This document shows positions 1 to 8,569 of a stretch of DNA of 64,000 nucleotides, in pieces. The notes under the pieces are model-generated. The model did not search any database and was not told the origin of the DNA. It worked only from the letters and a program-made list of their open reading frames with translations. The stretch is taken from NCBI RefSeq assembly GCF_029961185.1, contig NZ_JASBQQ010000003.1, forward strand, positions 1 through 64,000. The letters are read 5' to 3'. The DNA is from Albidovulum aestuarii. Lineage in GTDB: Bacteria; Pseudomonadota; Alphaproteobacteria; Rhodobacterales; Rhodobacteraceae. The translations under genes and the position numbers were made by a program. Positions within the stretch are counted from its first letter, which is position 1, and every line of letters starts with the position of its first letter.

Positions 1-96
1 ATCGCCCCGATCGCGATGGAAGAGAAGCTCCGCTTCGCCATCCGCGAAGGCGGCCGCACCGTCGGCGCTGGCGTCGTGTCGAAAATCATCAAGTAA
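1..96 (+). CDS. tuf: Elongation factor Tu, C-terminal end (partial)
   Basis: The first 31 codons read in frame 1 and end at TAA. They match the extreme C-terminus of EF-Tu ([20 protein letters not shown]), in domain 3 of the GTPase that delivers aminoacyl-tRNA to the ribosome. The rest of the gene lies before the window. Position directly ahead of rpsJ is the usual fusA-tuf-S10 order. A short GC hairpin (116-132) without a U-run separates it from rpsJ, so read-through into the S10 operon is plausible. Confidence 0.95.
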   Translation: MAPIAMEEKLRFAIREGGRTVGAGVVSKIIK

Positions 97-171
97 GACT
101 ACGGTTCGATGCAGGCCGGGCACGAGGCCCGGTCTGCCTCTCAACTTTGAAGCCCCGCAAGAGGCAATGAA

Positions 172-483
172 ATGACTGGTCAAAATATCCGCATCAGGCT
201 CAAGGCCTTCGATTACCGCGTGCTGGACGCCAGCACGCAGGAGATCGTGAACACGGCCAAGCGCACCGGTGCCCAGGTCCGCGGCCCGATCCCGCTGCCG
301 AACAAAATCGAGAAGTTCACGGTTCTCCGTGGTCCGCACATCGACAAGAAGTCGCGCGACCAGTGGGAAATCCGTACCCACAAGCGCCTTCTCGACATCG
401 TCGACCCGACCCCGCAGACCGTGGACGCGCTGATGAAGCTCGACCTCGCCGCCGGCGTCGACGTCGAAATCAAGCTGAACTGA
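172..483 (+). CDS. rpsJ: 30S ribosomal protein S10
   Basis: S10 of the 30S head; in other bacteria it also partners NusB in antitermination. The 103-residue product has the family's normal length and the typical N-terminus ([14 protein letters not shown]) and middle ([22 protein letters not shown]). The ATG at 172 follows a purine-rich GAGGCA, so this start fits. It is the first gene of the S10 cluster; rplC begins 14 bp after its stop with its own GAGGAGGG ribosome site. Confidence 0.98.
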   Translation: MTGQNIRIRLKAFDYRVLDASTQEIVNTAKRTGAQVRGPIPLPNKIEKFTVLRGPHIDKKSRDQWEIRTHKRLLDIVDPTPQTVDALMKLDLAAGVDVEIKLN

Positions 484-497
484 GGAGGGCATCAGAC

Positions 498-1373
498 ATG
501 TTGCGCTCTGGAGTGATCGCGAAGAAGCTGGGCATGACCCGGCTCTTCCTCGAGGACGGCCGGCAGGTTCCGGTGACCGTCCTGCAACTGGACAACCTGC
601 AGGTCGTGGCGCAGCGCACGGCCGAGAAGGATGGCTATTCGGCCGTTCAGCTCGGTGCCGGCACCGCCAAGGCCAAGCGGACCACCGCCGCTATGCGCGG
701 CCACTTTGCCAAGGCAAACGTGGCACCGAAGCGCAAGATCGCGGAATTCCGGGTTTCCCCGGAAAACCTGATCGAAGTTGGCGAGGAAATCACCGCCGAC
801 CACTACTTCGAAGGTCAGTTCGTGGATATCGCGGGCACCTCGATCGGTAAGGGTTTCGCCGGTGCGATGAAGCGTCACAACTTCGGCGGTCTGCGCGCCT
901 CGCACGGCGTGTCGATCAGCCACCGTTCGCACGGTTCGACCGGTCAGTGTCAGGATCCCGGCAAGGTCTTCAAAGGCAAGAAGATGGCCGGTCATCTCGG
1001 CGCCGTCCGCGTGACCACGCAGAACCTGCAGGTCGTCCGCACCGACAGCGACCGTGGCCTGATCATGGTCAAGGGTTCGGTTCCGGGTTCGAAAGGTGGC
1101 TGGGTCACCATCAAGGATGCGGTGAAGAAGCCGTTCCCTGAAAACGCGATCCTGCCTGCCGCGCTGCGCTCGGCTGGCGAAGCCGCCAAGAAGGCCGCTG
1201 AAGAAGCCGCCGCCGCCGCTGCTGCCGAGGAAGAAGCCGCCCGCAAGGCCGCGGCCGAAGCCGAAGCCGCCGCGCAGGAAGCCGCTCTGGCTGCTGCCGA
1301 AGCGTCTGCTGCCGCTGAAGGTGAAGCCGATGCCGGTGATGCCGGTGACGCGCCCGAAGGAGAGAAAGAATGA
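498..1373 (+). CDS. rplC: 50S ribosomal protein L3 with Ala/Glu-rich C-terminal tail
   Basis: L3 nucleates 50S assembly near the peptidyl-transferase centre. The start at 498 ([17 protein letters not shown]) is chosen because GAGGAGGG lies just upstream; the frame is open further 5' but that part is not L3-like. The conserved loop [21 protein letters not shown] spans residues 146-166, and Gln150 matches the glutamine methylated by PrmB in E. coli. The L3 fold ends near residue 220. Residues 225-291 are an added tail almost wholly of Ala, Glu and Lys, likely a long helix, making the protein about 80 residues longer than E. coli L3. The stop overlaps the rplD start (ATGA). Confidence 0.97.
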   Translation: MLRSGVIAKKLGMTRLFLEDGRQVPVTVLQLDNLQVVAQRTAEKDGYSAVQLGAGTAKAKRTTAAMRGHFAKANVAPKRKIAEFRVSPENLIEVGEEITADHYFEGQFVDIAGTSIGKGFAGAMKRHNFGGLRASHGVSISHRSHGSTGQCQDPGKVFKGKKMAGHLGAVRVTTQNLQVVRTDSDRGLIMVKGSVPGSKGGWVTIKDAVKKPFPENAILPAALRSAGEAAKKAAEEAAAAAAAEEEAARKAAAEAEAAAQEAALAAAEASAAAEGEADAGDAGDAPEGEKE

Positions 1374-1990
1374 AACTCGATGTGATCAAGCTCGACGCCA
1401 AGAAGGCAGGCTCGATCGATCTCTCCGACGAGATCTTCGGGCTGGAGCCGCGCGCCGACATCCTGCACCGCGTCGTGCGCTGGCAGCGCGCGAAGGCGCA
1501 GGCCGGTACGCATTCGGTACTGGGTAAATCAGACGTGTCCTACTCGACCAAGAAGATCTATCGCCAGAAGGGCACCGGTGGCGCACGCCACGGGTCCCGC
1601 AAGGCGCCGATCTTCCGTCACGGTGGTACCTACAAGGGCCCGACCCCGCGCAGCCACGCCCATGACCTGCCCAAGAAGTTCCGGGCGCTCGGTCTGAAGC
1701 ATGCGCTCTCGGCCAAGGCCGGTGCCGGTCAGCTCATCATCGTCGACAGTCTCGACATGAAGGACGCCAAGACCGCGGTCCTCGCCAAAACGGCGAAGGA
1801 ACTCGGCTGGAAAAAGGTCCTGATCATCGACGGCGCCGACGTGAACGAGAACTTCGCCCGTGCCGCAGCGAACATCCAGGGCATCGATGTGCTGCCCTCG
1901 ATGGGCGCCAATGTCTATGACATCCTCAAGCGTGAGACGCTCGTTCTCACGAAGGCGGGTGTCGAAGCTCTGGAGGCTCGTCTGAAATGA
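1370..1990 (+). CDS. rplD: 50S ribosomal protein L4
   Basis: L4 lines the peptide exit tunnel and in enterobacteria represses its own S10 operon. The 206-residue product carries the L4 signature [24 protein letters not shown] in its first half (the extended tunnel loop). It starts inside the rplC stop (ATGA) and its stop overlaps the rplW start, so translation of rplC-rplD-rplW is probably coupled. Confidence 0.98.
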   Translation: MKLDVIKLDAKKAGSIDLSDEIFGLEPRADILHRVVRWQRAKAQAGTHSVLGKSDVSYSTKKIYRQKGTGGARHGSRKAPIFRHGGTYKGPTPRSHAHDLPKKFRALGLKHALSAKAGAGQLIIVDSLDMKDAKTAVLAKTAKELGWKKVLIIDGADVNENFARAAANIQGIDVLPSMGANVYDILKRETLVLTKAGVEALEARLK

Positions 1991-2283
1991 GCGTGAAACC
2001 GGAACATTACGACGTGATCGTCAAGCCGATCATCACCGAAAAGGCGACAATGGCCTCCGAGGCCGGCGCGGTTGTCTTCCAGGTGACGAAATCCGCAACC
2101 AAGCCGCAGATCAAGGAAGCGGTCGAGGCGGTGTTCGGCGTGAAGGTGAAGGCGGTGAACACCACCATCACCAAGGGCAAGACGAAGCGCTTCCGCGGCC
2201 AGCTTGGCCAGCGGAGCGATGTGAAGAAAGCCTATGTGACCCTCGAAGAGGGGAACACTATCGACGTCTCTTCGGGGCTCTGA
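1987..2283 (+). CDS. rplW: 50S ribosomal protein L23
   Basis: L23 sits at the tunnel exit, where trigger factor and SRP dock. 98 residues, normal length, with the family pattern [15 protein letters not shown] at the N-terminus and [20 protein letters not shown] in the centre. Start overlaps the rplD stop. It is followed by a 117-bp gap holding a strong hairpin, unlike the tight spacing before it. Confidence 0.98.
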   Translation: MSVKPEHYDVIVKPIITEKATMASEAGAVVFQVTKSATKPQIKEAVEAVFGVKVKAVNTTITKGKTKRFRGQLGQRSDVKKAYVTLEEGNTIDVSSGL

Positions 2284-2301
2284 TAGAAGGCGCCGAATCT
2301 C

Positions 2302-2334
2302 GCGGCCCCGGGTTCCGGGGCCGCTCGATTTTCT
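2302..2334 (+). terminator. Terminator-like hairpin between rplW and rplB
   Basis: A perfect 10-bp GC stem (GCGGCCCCGG at 2302-2311, CCGGGGCCGC at 2315-2324) with a GTT loop is followed by TCGATTTTCT. It has the shape of an intrinsic terminator but lies inside the S10 operon. It could act as a partial terminator or processing site. Confidence 0.6.
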
Positions 2335-2400
2335 AACCGGGGACCTTCGGGGCCCTATACCCAACGGACCGACAGGTTCAAAGCAACGGAAGACAGAAGC

Positions 2401-3237
2401 ATGGCACTCAAGTCGTATAAGCCGACGACGCCGGGCCAGCGTGGGCTGGTACTGATCGACCGTTCGGAGCTTTGGAAAGGTCGCCCGGTCAAGGCCCTCA
2501 CTGAGGGTCTGACCAAGACGGGCGGCCGGAACAATACCGGGCGAGTTACATCCTGGCACAAGGGCGGTGGGGCAAAGCGCCTTTACCGCATCGTAGATTT
2601 CAAGCGTCGCAAGTTCGACGTCCCGGCGACCGTGGAACGGATCGAATACGACCCGAACCGCACCGCCTTTATCGCGCTGGTGAAGTACCAGGACGGTGAG
2701 CAGGCGTATATCCTGGCCCCGCAGCGTCTCGCGGTCGGTGATCAGGTCATCGCTGGTGCGAAGACCGACGTGAAGCCCGGCAATGCGATGCCGTTCTCGG
2801 GCATGCCGATCGGCACGATCGTCCACAACGTCGAGATGAAGCCCGGCAAGGGCGGCCAGATCGCACGCGCCGCGGGCACCTATGCCCAGTTCGTCGGCCG
2901 TGACGGCGGCTACGCCCAGATCCGCCTCTCCTCGGGCGAACTGCGCATGGTCCGTCAGGAATGCATGGCGACCGTTGGCGCTGTTTCGAATGCCGATCAT
3001 TCGAACCAGAACCTCGGCAAGGCCGGCCGCAAGCGGCATATGGGCGTTCGCCCGACCGTTCGCGGTGTTGCGATGAACCCGATCGACCACCCGCATGGCG
3101 GTGGTGAAGGCCGGACCTCGGGCGGCCGTCACCCGGTTACCCCGTGGGGCAAGGGCACCAAGGGCAACCGCACCCGGTCGAACAAGAAGACGGACAAGTA
3201 CATCGTCCGTTCGCGCCACGCGAAGAAAGGGCGTTAA
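2401..3237 (+). CDS. rplB: 50S ribosomal protein L2
   Basis: L2 is a 23S rRNA-binding protein needed for subunit joining and peptidyl transfer. 278 residues, standard length. The conserved C-terminal stretch [17 protein letters not shown] holds His230, equivalent to the essential His229 of E. coli L2. The ATG at 2401 follows GGAAGACAGAAGC. Upstream is a 117-bp leader with the terminator-like hairpin; rpsS starts 3 bp after the stop. Confidence 0.98.
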   Translation: MALKSYKPTTPGQRGLVLIDRSELWKGRPVKALTEGLTKTGGRNNTGRVTSWHKGGGAKRLYRIVDFKRRKFDVPATVERIEYDPNRTAFIALVKYQDGEQAYILAPQRLAVGDQVIAGAKTDVKPGNAMPFSGMPIGTIVHNVEMKPGKGGQIARAAGTYAQFVGRDGGYAQIRLSSGELRMVRQECMATVGAVSNADHSNQNLGKAGRKRHMGVRPTVRGVAMNPIDHPHGGGEGRTSGGRHPVTPWGKGTKGNRTRSNKKTDKYIVRSRHAKKGR

Positions 3238-3240
3238 TCA

Positions 3241-3519
3241 ATGTCTCGTTCTGTTTGGAAAGGCCCGTTCGTCGATTCCTACCTTCTGAAGAAGGCGGAA
3301 AAGGCGCAAGCCTCGGGCAAGTCGGAAGTGATCAAGATCTGGTCGCGCCGCTCCACCATCCTGCCGCAGTTTGTCGGCCTCACCTTCGGCGTCTACAATG
3401 GCCAGAAGCATATCCCGGTCAACGTGACCGAAGAGATGATCGGTCAGAAGTTCGGTGAATACTCGCCGACGCGGACCTATTACGGTCACGCCGCCGATAA
3501 AAAAGCCAAGAGGAAGTAA
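3241..3519 (+). CDS. rpsS: 30S ribosomal protein S19
   Basis: S19 binds 16S rRNA in the 30S head near S13. 92 residues, with the family N-terminus [18 protein letters not shown] and the signature [27 protein letters not shown]. Three bases separate it from rplB and three from rplV, so it sits in a tightly packed translation unit. Confidence 0.98.
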   Translation: MSRSVWKGPFVDSYLLKKAEKAQASGKSEVIKIWSRRSTILPQFVGLTFGVYNGQKHIPVNVTEEMIGQKFGEYSPTRTYYGHAADKKAKRK

Positions 3520-3522
3520 GCC

Positions 3523-3903
3523 ATGAGCAAGGAAAAGAATCCGCGCCGCGTGGCCGATAACGAAGCGATGGCAAAGTCCAAGATGCTTCGCACCTCGCCG
3601 CAGAAACTGAACCTCGTCGCCGCGATGATCCGTGGCAAGAAGGTCGAAAAGGCGCTTGCCGACCTGACCTTCTCGAAAAAGCGGATCGCCGAGGATGTGC
3701 GCAAATGCCTGCAATCGGCGATTGCCAATGCCGAGAACAACCACGGTCTTGACGTCGACACGCTGGTCGTCGCCGAAGCCTGGGTCGGCAAGAACCTGGT
3801 GATGAAGCGCGGCCGTCCGCGCGCCCGTGGCCGGTTCGGCAAGATCATGAAGCCGTTCAGCGAACTGACCATCAAGGTGCGTCAAGTTGAGGAGTCCGCA
3901 TAA
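3523..3903 (+). CDS. rplV: 50S ribosomal protein L22
   Basis: L22 lines the exit tunnel and contacts all 23S domains. 126 residues. The core starts around residue 15 ([29 protein letters not shown]) after a short charged N-terminal extension, and the C-terminal hairpin [14 protein letters not shown] (about 103-116) is the tunnel loop. Its stop TAA shares one base with the rpsC ATG. Confidence 0.97.
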   Translation: MSKEKNPRRVADNEAMAKSKMLRTSPQKLNLVAAMIRGKKVEKALADLTFSKKRIAEDVRKCLQSAIANAENNHGLDVDTLVVAEAWVGKNLVMKRGRPRARGRFGKIMKPFSELTIKVRQVEESA

Positions 3904-4628
3904 TGGGACAGAAGGTTAACCCCATCGGGATGCGCCTCCAGGTCAACCGCACCTGGGACAGCCGCTGGTACGCCGACAGCAAAGACTACGGTAATCTGCT
4001 TCTTGAAGACCTCAAGATGCGTGAGTTCATCCATGACTACGCTAAGCAGGCCGGCGTCTCCAAGGTCATCATCGAACGTCCGCACAAGAAGTGCCGCGTG
4101 ACGATCCATACCGCCCGCCCCGGTGTCATCATCGGCAAGAAGGGCGCGGATATCGAAACGCTGCGCAAGAAGCTCGCGAACTTCACCGACTCGGAACTGC
4201 ACCTCAACATCGTCGAGGTCCGCAAGCCCGAGCTTGACGCCCAGCTGGTGGCCGAGTCGATCGCCCAGCAGCTTGAGCGCCGGGTGTCGTTCCGCCGTGC
4301 GATGAAGCGCGGCGTGCAGAACGCGATGCGGATGGGTGCGCTCGGCATCCGGGTCAACGTCGCGGGCCGCCTCGGCGGTGCCGAGATCGCCCGGACCGAA
4401 TGGTACCGCGAAGGCCGCGTGCCGCTGCACACCCTGCGTGCCGACATCGACTATGCGCTCGCCGAAGCGACGACCCCCTATGGCATCATCGGGATCAAGG
4501 TCTGGATCTTCAAAGGTGAGATCATGGAGCACGACCCCCAGGCCCGCGACCGCAAGGCGGCTGAGGCCCAGGACGGTCCGTCTCCGCGTGGTCCGAACCC
4601 GCGCGGCCCGCGCCGCGACGCCCGGTAA
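3903..4628 (+). CDS. rpsC: 30S ribosomal protein S3
   Basis: S3 forms part of the mRNA entry site. 241 residues with the N-terminal [13 protein letters not shown], a KH domain whose GxxG loop is GKKG at 78-81, and the C-terminal S3 domain ([18 protein letters not shown]). A short basic Pro/Gly/Arg-rich tail (about 215-241) follows. The start shares a base with the rplV stop. Confidence 0.98.
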   Translation: MGQKVNPIGMRLQVNRTWDSRWYADSKDYGNLLLEDLKMREFIHDYAKQAGVSKVIIERPHKKCRVTIHTARPGVIIGKKGADIETLRKKLANFTDSELHLNIVEVRKPELDAQLVAESIAQQLERRVSFRRAMKRGVQNAMRMGALGIRVNVAGRLGGAEIARTEWYREGRVPLHTLRADIDYALAEATTPYGIIGIKVWIFKGEIMEHDPQARDRKAAEAQDGPSPRGPNPRGPRRDAR

Positions 4629-4640
4629 GGAGTAAGGAAG

Positions 4641-5054
4641 ATGCTGCAACCGAAACGGACAAAGTTCCGCAAACAGTTCAAGGGCAAGATCAGCGGCGAA
4701 GCCAAGGGCGGGTTCGAACTGAACTTCGGCGGCTTCGGCCTGAAGGCGACCGAGCCTGAGCGCATCACCGCGCGGCAGATCGAAGCGGCCCGCCGCGCGA
4801 TCACCCGCCACATGAAACGTCAGGGCCGGGTCTGGATCCGCGTCTTCCCGGACACGCCGGTTTCGTCGAAGCCGACCGAAGTCCGGATGGGTAAGGGCAA
4901 GGGTTCGGTCGATTACTGGGCTGCCAAGGTCAAGCCGGGCCGTGTCATGTTCGAGATCGACGGCGTGAACGAAACCATCGCCCGCGAGGCCCTGCGCCTC
5001 GGTGCGATGAAGCTGCCGATCAAGACCCGCGTCGTGGTTCGCGAAGACTGGTAA
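4641..5054 (+). CDS. rplP: 50S ribosomal protein L16
   Basis: L16 helps shape the A-site region of the 50S subunit. 137 residues, starting [16 protein letters not shown] and ending TRVVVREDW. Normally rpmC follows within a few bases; here a terminator-like hairpin comes next and rpmC is 2.6 kb away. The last 12 codons have a diverged second copy at 5875-5910, so the rplP 3' end is duplicated around the inserted gene. Confidence 0.97.
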   Translation: MLQPKRTKFRKQFKGKISGEAKGGFELNFGGFGLKATEPERITARQIEAARRAITRHMKRQGRVWIRVFPDTPVSSKPTEVRMGKGKGSVDYWAAKVKPGRVMFEIDGVNETIAREALRLGAMKLPIKTRVVVREDW

Positions 5055-5085
5055 GAGCAGTCATATCGACTGACTTATGAAATAG

Positions 5086-5117
5086 GGCCCCTGCCGGAAG
5101 CGGCGGGGGCCTTGCCG
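5086..5117 (+). terminator. Intrinsic terminator after rplP
   Basis: An 11-bp stem (GGCCCCTGCCG 5086-5096, CGGCGGGGGCC 5101-5111, one G-T pair) with a GAAG tetraloop is followed by TTGCCGTTT. It probably ends the first part of the S10 transcript before the inserted oxygenase gene. Confidence 0.7.
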
Positions 5118-5138
5118 TTTCATCGAAGGATCGCCCCC

Positions 5139-5762
5139 ATGGCCGCCACAACCCCGCTTTTCGTGACCCGCCTCTACCGCGCCTCGCTGAACGAGCTTGC
5201 GAAGAGCAAGATCGACTACAGCGAACTGAATGCCTCGTGCATAGCCATCGCCGAAGATGACGAGGCCGGACAGGACTGGTGCGAGGCGAATGGCTATCCG
5301 GGCTATACCTCCTATTCCTCGCTCAACGATCTGCCCTGGCGTTTTCCGATCTTCGGCGATCTGGAAAAGGCGCTGGACAAGCATGTGGCGGCGTTCTGCA
5401 AGGAATTGGGCTTTGATCTGCAGGGCAAGAAGCTGAAATGCGACAGTCTGTGGATCAATATCCTGCCCGAAGGCGGTATGCATGCCAGCCATATTCACCC
5501 GCATTCGGTGATTTCGGGGACGACCTATGTCGCGATGCCGACAGGCACCTCGGCGCTGAAGCTGGAAGACCCGCGCCTGCCGATGATGATGCACGCCCCC
5601 CTGCGTAAGAAGACCGCCCCACAGGAACTGCAGAGCTTTGTCTATGTGAAGCCCGAGGCGGGGGATGTTCTGCTGTGGGAAAGCTGGCTGCGTCACGAAG
5701 TGCCGATGAACATGGCCGAAGAGGACCGGATCAGCGTCAGCTTCAACTACGGTTGGGCGTGA
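5139..5762 (+). CDS. Putative 2OG-Fe(II) oxygenase, TIGR02466-like
   Basis: 207 residues from the ATG at 5139, chosen because GAAGGA lies 8 bp upstream. The second half looks like the small TIGR02466-type family of predicted 2-oxoglutarate/iron dioxygenases: SLWINILPEGGMHASHIHPHSVISGTTYV (103-131) offers iron ligands at His118 and His120/122, GDVLLWESWLRHEVP places another at His186, and Arg197 in DRISVSFNY could bind the 2OG carboxylate. The substrate is unknown. It lies between two copies of the rplP 3' end, each followed by a terminator, so it arrived as an insertion at that site. Confidence 0.75.
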   Translation: MAATTPLFVTRLYRASLNELAKSKIDYSELNASCIAIAEDDEAGQDWCEANGYPGYTSYSSLNDLPWRFPIFGDLEKALDKHVAAFCKELGFDLQGKKLKCDSLWINILPEGGMHASHIHPHSVISGTTYVAMPTGTSALKLEDPRLPMMMHAPLRKKTAPQELQSFVYVKPEAGDVLLWESWLRHEVPMNMAEEDRISVSFNYGWA

Positions 5763-5874
5763 GATCGGCCCGGCCGAACGGTGGTTGATCGTCAGACCTG
5801 CCATTGTACCGTGGTGCGCCAGGATTTTGGCTGACCCGCTGTCGGGAAGCAGGTTGCAGGGGTGGAAGCGCCCG

Positions 5875-5910
5875 GTAACGACCCGTGTTGTCGTGCGCGA
5901 AGACTGGTAA
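5875..5910 (+). pseudogene. Remnant of a second rplP 3' end
   Basis: These 36 bases read [11 protein letters not shown]-stop in frame, the same ending as L16 at 5019-5054. The last 16 bases of the shared stretch (CGCGAAGACTGGTAAG, at 5040-5055 and 5896-5911) are identical, while several codons just upstream differ only at third positions. There is no L16 sequence before it. It is therefore a leftover C-terminal fragment of an rplP gene, not a chance match. Confidence 0.85.
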
Positions 5911-5932
5911 GCCTGACCGATCAGAATGGCTG

Positions 5933-5966
5933 AAAAGGGCGGAGTTTTCTCTGCCCTTTTCTGTTT
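5933..5966 (+). terminator. Intrinsic terminator after the rplP remnant
   Basis: A 12-bp stem (AAAAGGGCGGAG 5933-5944, CTCTGCCCTTTT 5949-5960, one G-T pair) with a TTTT loop runs into TTTTCTGTTT. It now serves the oxygenase gene and may be the original terminator of an rplP transcript. Confidence 0.8.
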
Positions 5967-6089
5967 CAGGTCCATGAAACATCCGGTTTCGCAATCGTGA
6001 TGCGGGCACCCGCGATACTGTGATAACTTTGCCACAGGGAACTCCGGTGGACGGTATCTGCACCGCGCCGGAACAGAGGGGGACATTCC

Positions 6090-6497
6090 ATGACAAGATA
6101 CATTGCAGCACTTTTCATGGCGACTGCGTTCGCGTTGCCAGTTTCCGCGCAGGACAGCACCGAAGAGGTCGTGATGGAGAACCTTCGTGGCGTCGGGGCA
6201 CTCGACGTCGATCAGATCGTCGCGACCTATGCCGATGACGCCTTGCTGCTGACATCTGACAAGGTCTATTCCGGGCATGACGAAATCCGAGGATTTTACG
6301 AGGACTTCGTGGCCGAGTTTTCCCAGCCGGACATCTCCATGAATTCAGACGGCATGAACATCGCCGGCAATACGGCCGTGATGGTATGGAACGGCGAGTC
6401 GCCCGACAATGTCTACGAATATGCAGCCGATACCTTTGTCGTCGACGGCGGCAAGATCGTCAGCCACAGCTTCGTGGGCAAGATCATCCCGAAATAG
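6090..6497 (+). CDS. Exported SnoaL/NTF2-like protein
   Basis: 135 residues with a clear Sec signal peptide (MTRYIAALFMATAFALPVSA, cleavage after about residue 20) followed by a single NTF2-like alpha+beta domain (DALLLTSDKVYSGHDEIRGFYEDFVAEF and VWNGESPDNVYEYAADTFVVDGGKIVSHSF). This fold occurs in ketosteroid isomerase-like enzymes and small binding proteins; no catalytic residues can be assigned. It probably acts in the periplasm. It is accessory DNA inside the ribosomal cluster and faces the convergent DUF1330 gene. Confidence 0.7.
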   Translation: MTRYIAALFMATAFALPVSAQDSTEEVVMENLRGVGALDVDQIVATYADDALLLTSDKVYSGHDEIRGFYEDFVAEFSQPDISMNSDGMNIAGNTAVMVWNGESPDNVYEYAADTFVVDGGKIVSHSFVGKIIPK

Positions 6498-6542
6498 GCG
6501 TACGGCGACGAAACGTTGCCGGGGCGCGACCAGGGCGGGCGG

Positions 6543-6845
6543 TCAAACGACGCCGCCGGAATCGAGTGCGACCAGGGTGCTTTGCGTGGACCTTTGTCGT
6601 ATGCCCATGATCGCTACGTATTCCGGGGAATGGTACCAGCGCTTCAGTGCTTCCATACTCGGAAACTCGATGATCACCATACGCCCCGGCGTCCAGTCCT
6701 TGCCGGATTCGAGAACCTCAAGCGCACCGCCGCGTGACAGGAAGCGCCCGCCATGGGCAGTGATGGTCGGCAGAACCTGCCGCTTGTATTCGTCGAACGT
6801 GTCTTGGTCGGTGATGATTTCATCGGCGATCAGGTAAGCAGGCAC
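6543..6845 (-). CDS. DUF1330 family protein
   Basis: 100 residues starting at a GTG (6845), chosen because GAGGGAG lies 7 bp upstream and VPAYLIADEIITD matches how this family begins. The body (HGGRFLSRGGALEVLESGK, MVIIEFPSMEALKRWYHSPEY) is typical of DUF1330, a ferredoxin-like dimeric alpha/beta barrel fold related to the ABM/EthD type. Function unknown. It is the only minus-strand gene within the ribosomal cluster and is divergent from the SnoaL-like gene at 7038. Confidence 0.8.
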   Translation of the reverse strand: MPAYLIADEIITDQDTFDEYKRQVLPTITAHGGRFLSRGGALEVLESGKDWTPGRMVIIEFPSMEALKRWYHSPEYVAIMGIRQRSTQSTLVALDSGGVV

Positions 6846-7037
6846 GGCGCAACTCCCTCTCTGCGCGATCCGGTGCATCGGCCCGGATTCGGCAAGGCCA
6901 GTATTTGCGATTTCGGACATGCCGCCAATCCTTGAATCCGCCTCAAGGACTGCTTCGTCATGGGTGTCGTGTCGCCTCCTTGCCAGATGCATGTGCCGAG
7001 CCTACGCTCTCCAAAGCGCCATAGCGGGGAGGGGTCA

Positions 7038-7457
7038 ATGCGTGAGACCGAAAGGATTGTCCGCCAGTTCCACGAAAGCTGGGACATGCGTGACCCCGAC
7101 CGGGGTGCCGCGGTCATTGCCGCCGATTGCCAGTTCGAGGATGTCGCGCGGGGTGAGGCGCAGGTCGGCCCCGATGCCTACCGCGCAGATTACCAGCGCT
7201 GGCGCGATGCGTTCCCCGATGGCGAGGTCAAGGTCACGCGGGTCATCGTCGACGGCGACTGGGCTGTGGTGGAGTTCGTGAATCGGGGCACGCATACCGG
7301 CACCCTCAAGTCATCCCTCGGGGACTTTCCGCCCAGCGGTCGGCGGCAAGAGTCGCGCTATTGCTCGGTAATGCGGGTCAGGGACGGCAAAGTCGTGGAG
7401 GGCCGTGATTATTACGACAGCGCCAGCATCGCGCGGCAGTTGGGGCTGGTGGACTAG
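7038..7457 (+). CDS. SnoaL-like polyketide cyclase family protein
   Basis: 139 residues from the ATG at 7038 behind GGGGAGGGG. The sequence has an NTF2-like pattern: IVRQFHESWDMRD, FEDVARGEAQVGPDAYRADYQRWRDAFPDGEVKV, then WAVVEFVNRGTHTGTL and RDGKVVEGRDYYDSASIARQLGL at the end, as in SnoaL-like proteins. No signal peptide, so cytoplasmic. Substrate unknown. A different subfamily from the exported NTF2-like gene at 6090. Confidence 0.75.
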   Translation: MRETERIVRQFHESWDMRDPDRGAAVIAADCQFEDVARGEAQVGPDAYRADYQRWRDAFPDGEVKVTRVIVDGDWAVVEFVNRGTHTGTLKSSLGDFPPSGRRQESRYCSVMRVRDGKVVEGRDYYDSASIARQLGLVD

Positions 7458-7544
7458 AGCTGTCGGCTTGCATCGGAAGGTAATGGCTCTATGACGCTGT
7501 GAACGAAAGACGCGTCTTCGCCCAAGTGTAGAGAAAACTTTCCC

Positions 7545-7573
7545 TTGCCCCCCGCCGCCCCCTCCCTTATAGG
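7545..7573 (+). promoter_or_regulatory. Promoter candidate for rpmC and the spc genes
   Basis: TTGCCC (7545-7550) and TATAGG (7568-7573) are separated by 17 bp, a good housekeeping-sigma promoter. It would restart transcription of the ribosomal genes after the insertion, giving a leader of roughly 105 nt before rpmC. Confidence 0.65.
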
Positions 7574-7624
7574 GACGCATCCTGCGATTCCGGGTTCCCG
7601 GATTCGCATGGTCATCATTGACTC

Positions 7625-7663
7625 CACCGGGCTGAAGGCAACCCCGCAAAGGGCCTTCCGGTG
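7625..7663 (+). promoter_or_regulatory. Leader stem-loop upstream of rpmC
   Basis: CACCG/CGGTG (7625-7629, 7659-7663) encloses GAAGGC/GCCTTC (7634-7639, 7653-7658), with a 4-nt bulge on one side. It ends about 20 nt before the rpmC start, where an autoregulatory ribosomal-protein binding site could be. No known motif was recognised. Confidence 0.4.
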
Positions 7664-7684
7664 ATGTTGAAAGGAAAGAGGCGC

Positions 7685-7888
7685 ATGAACGCCAGCGAAC
7701 TGAAAGCGAAGACGCCCGACCAGCTCCGCGATGAGCTTGTCGCGCTGAAGAAGGAGGCCTTCAACCTCCGCTTCCAGCAGGCCACCGGCCAGCTGGAGAA
7801 CACCGCCCGTATGCGCAAGGTCCGCCGCGACGTTGCCCGTATCAATACCGTTCTGAACCAGAAAGCCGCTGAAGCGGCGGCGAACTGA
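7685..7888 (+). CDS. rpmC: 50S ribosomal protein L29
   Basis: L29 is a small helical protein near the tunnel exit. 67 residues from the ATG at 7685, with AAAGGAAAGAGG upstream; an in-frame extension from 7661 is not L29-like. The family core ([41 protein letters not shown]) is complete. It now heads its own transcription unit because of the insertion after rplP. Confidence 0.96.
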   Translation: MNASELKAKTPDQLRDELVALKKEAFNLRFQQATGQLENTARMRKVRRDVARINTVLNQKAAEAAAN

Positions 7889-7898
7889 GGAGCGCACC

Positions 7899-8138
7899 AT
7901 GCCCAAACGTATCCTGCAAGGCGTCGTGACCTCGGACAAGAACGAGCAGACGATCACCGTCCTCGTCGAGCGTCGCTTCAAGCATCCGCTGCTGCACAAG
8001 ACCGTGCGGAAGTCGAAGAAATACCGCGCCCATGACGCGGATAACAAATTCAAGGTCGGCGACACTGTCCGCATCGAGGAATGCGCGCCGATCTCGAAGA
8101 CGAAACGCTGGACGGTGGTAAGCGACGCCTCGGCGTAA
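7899..8138 (+). CDS. rpsQ: 30S ribosomal protein S17
   Basis: S17 is a primary 16S rRNA binder of the 30S body. 79 residues with an OB-fold pattern: [34 protein letters not shown] and [20 protein letters not shown]. Preceded by GAGGAGC 10 bp after the rpmC stop. Confidence 0.97.
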   Translation: MPKRILQGVVTSDKNEQTITVLVERRFKHPLLHKTVRKSKKYRAHDADNKFKVGDTVRIEECAPISKTKRWTVVSDASA

Positions 8139-8200
8139 GCACCCCCTGAAAGCTCAATCGAAACCCTGGGGAATAAGCCCCAAAGGTCGGGAGAAACCAA

Positions 8201-8569
8201 ATGATCCAGATGCAGACCAATCTGGATGTTGCTGACAACTCCGGCGCGCGCCGGGTTCAGTGCATCAAGGTCCTGGGTGGTTCCCACCGCCGCTACGCCA
8301 GCGTCGGCGACATCATCGTGGTGTCGGTCAAGGAAGCCATACCGCGCGGCCGCGTGAAGAAAGGTGACGTCCGCAAGGCCGTCGTCGTGCGCACCGCCAA
8401 GGAAGTCCGCCGTGAAGACGGCACCGCAATCCGCTTCGACCGCAACGCCGCCGTCATCCTGAACAACCAGGGTGAGCCGGTCGGCACCCGTATCTTCGGG
8501 CCGGTCGTGCGCGAACTGCGCGCCAAGAACTTCATGAAGATCATCTCGCTGGCTCCGGAGGTGCTCTGA
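8201..8569 (+). CDS. rplN: 50S ribosomal protein L14
   Basis: L14 forms part of the intersubunit bridge and contacts L19. 122 residues, textbook length, starting [28 protein letters not shown] 62-bp gap with a weak ribosome site (GGGAGAAACC) precedes it, and its stop shares a base with the rplX ATG. Confidence 0.98.
   Translation: MIQMQTNLDVADNSGARRVQCIKVLGGSHRRYASVGDIIVVSVKEAIPRGRVKKGDVRKAVVVRTAKEVRREDGTAIRFDRNAAVILNNQGEPVGTRIFGPVVRELRAKNFMKIISLAPEVL

Noticed and set aside
1915-3219. 434-codon minus-strand ORF across rplW and rplB.
   Set aside because: Shadow of highly conserved ribosomal protein genes.
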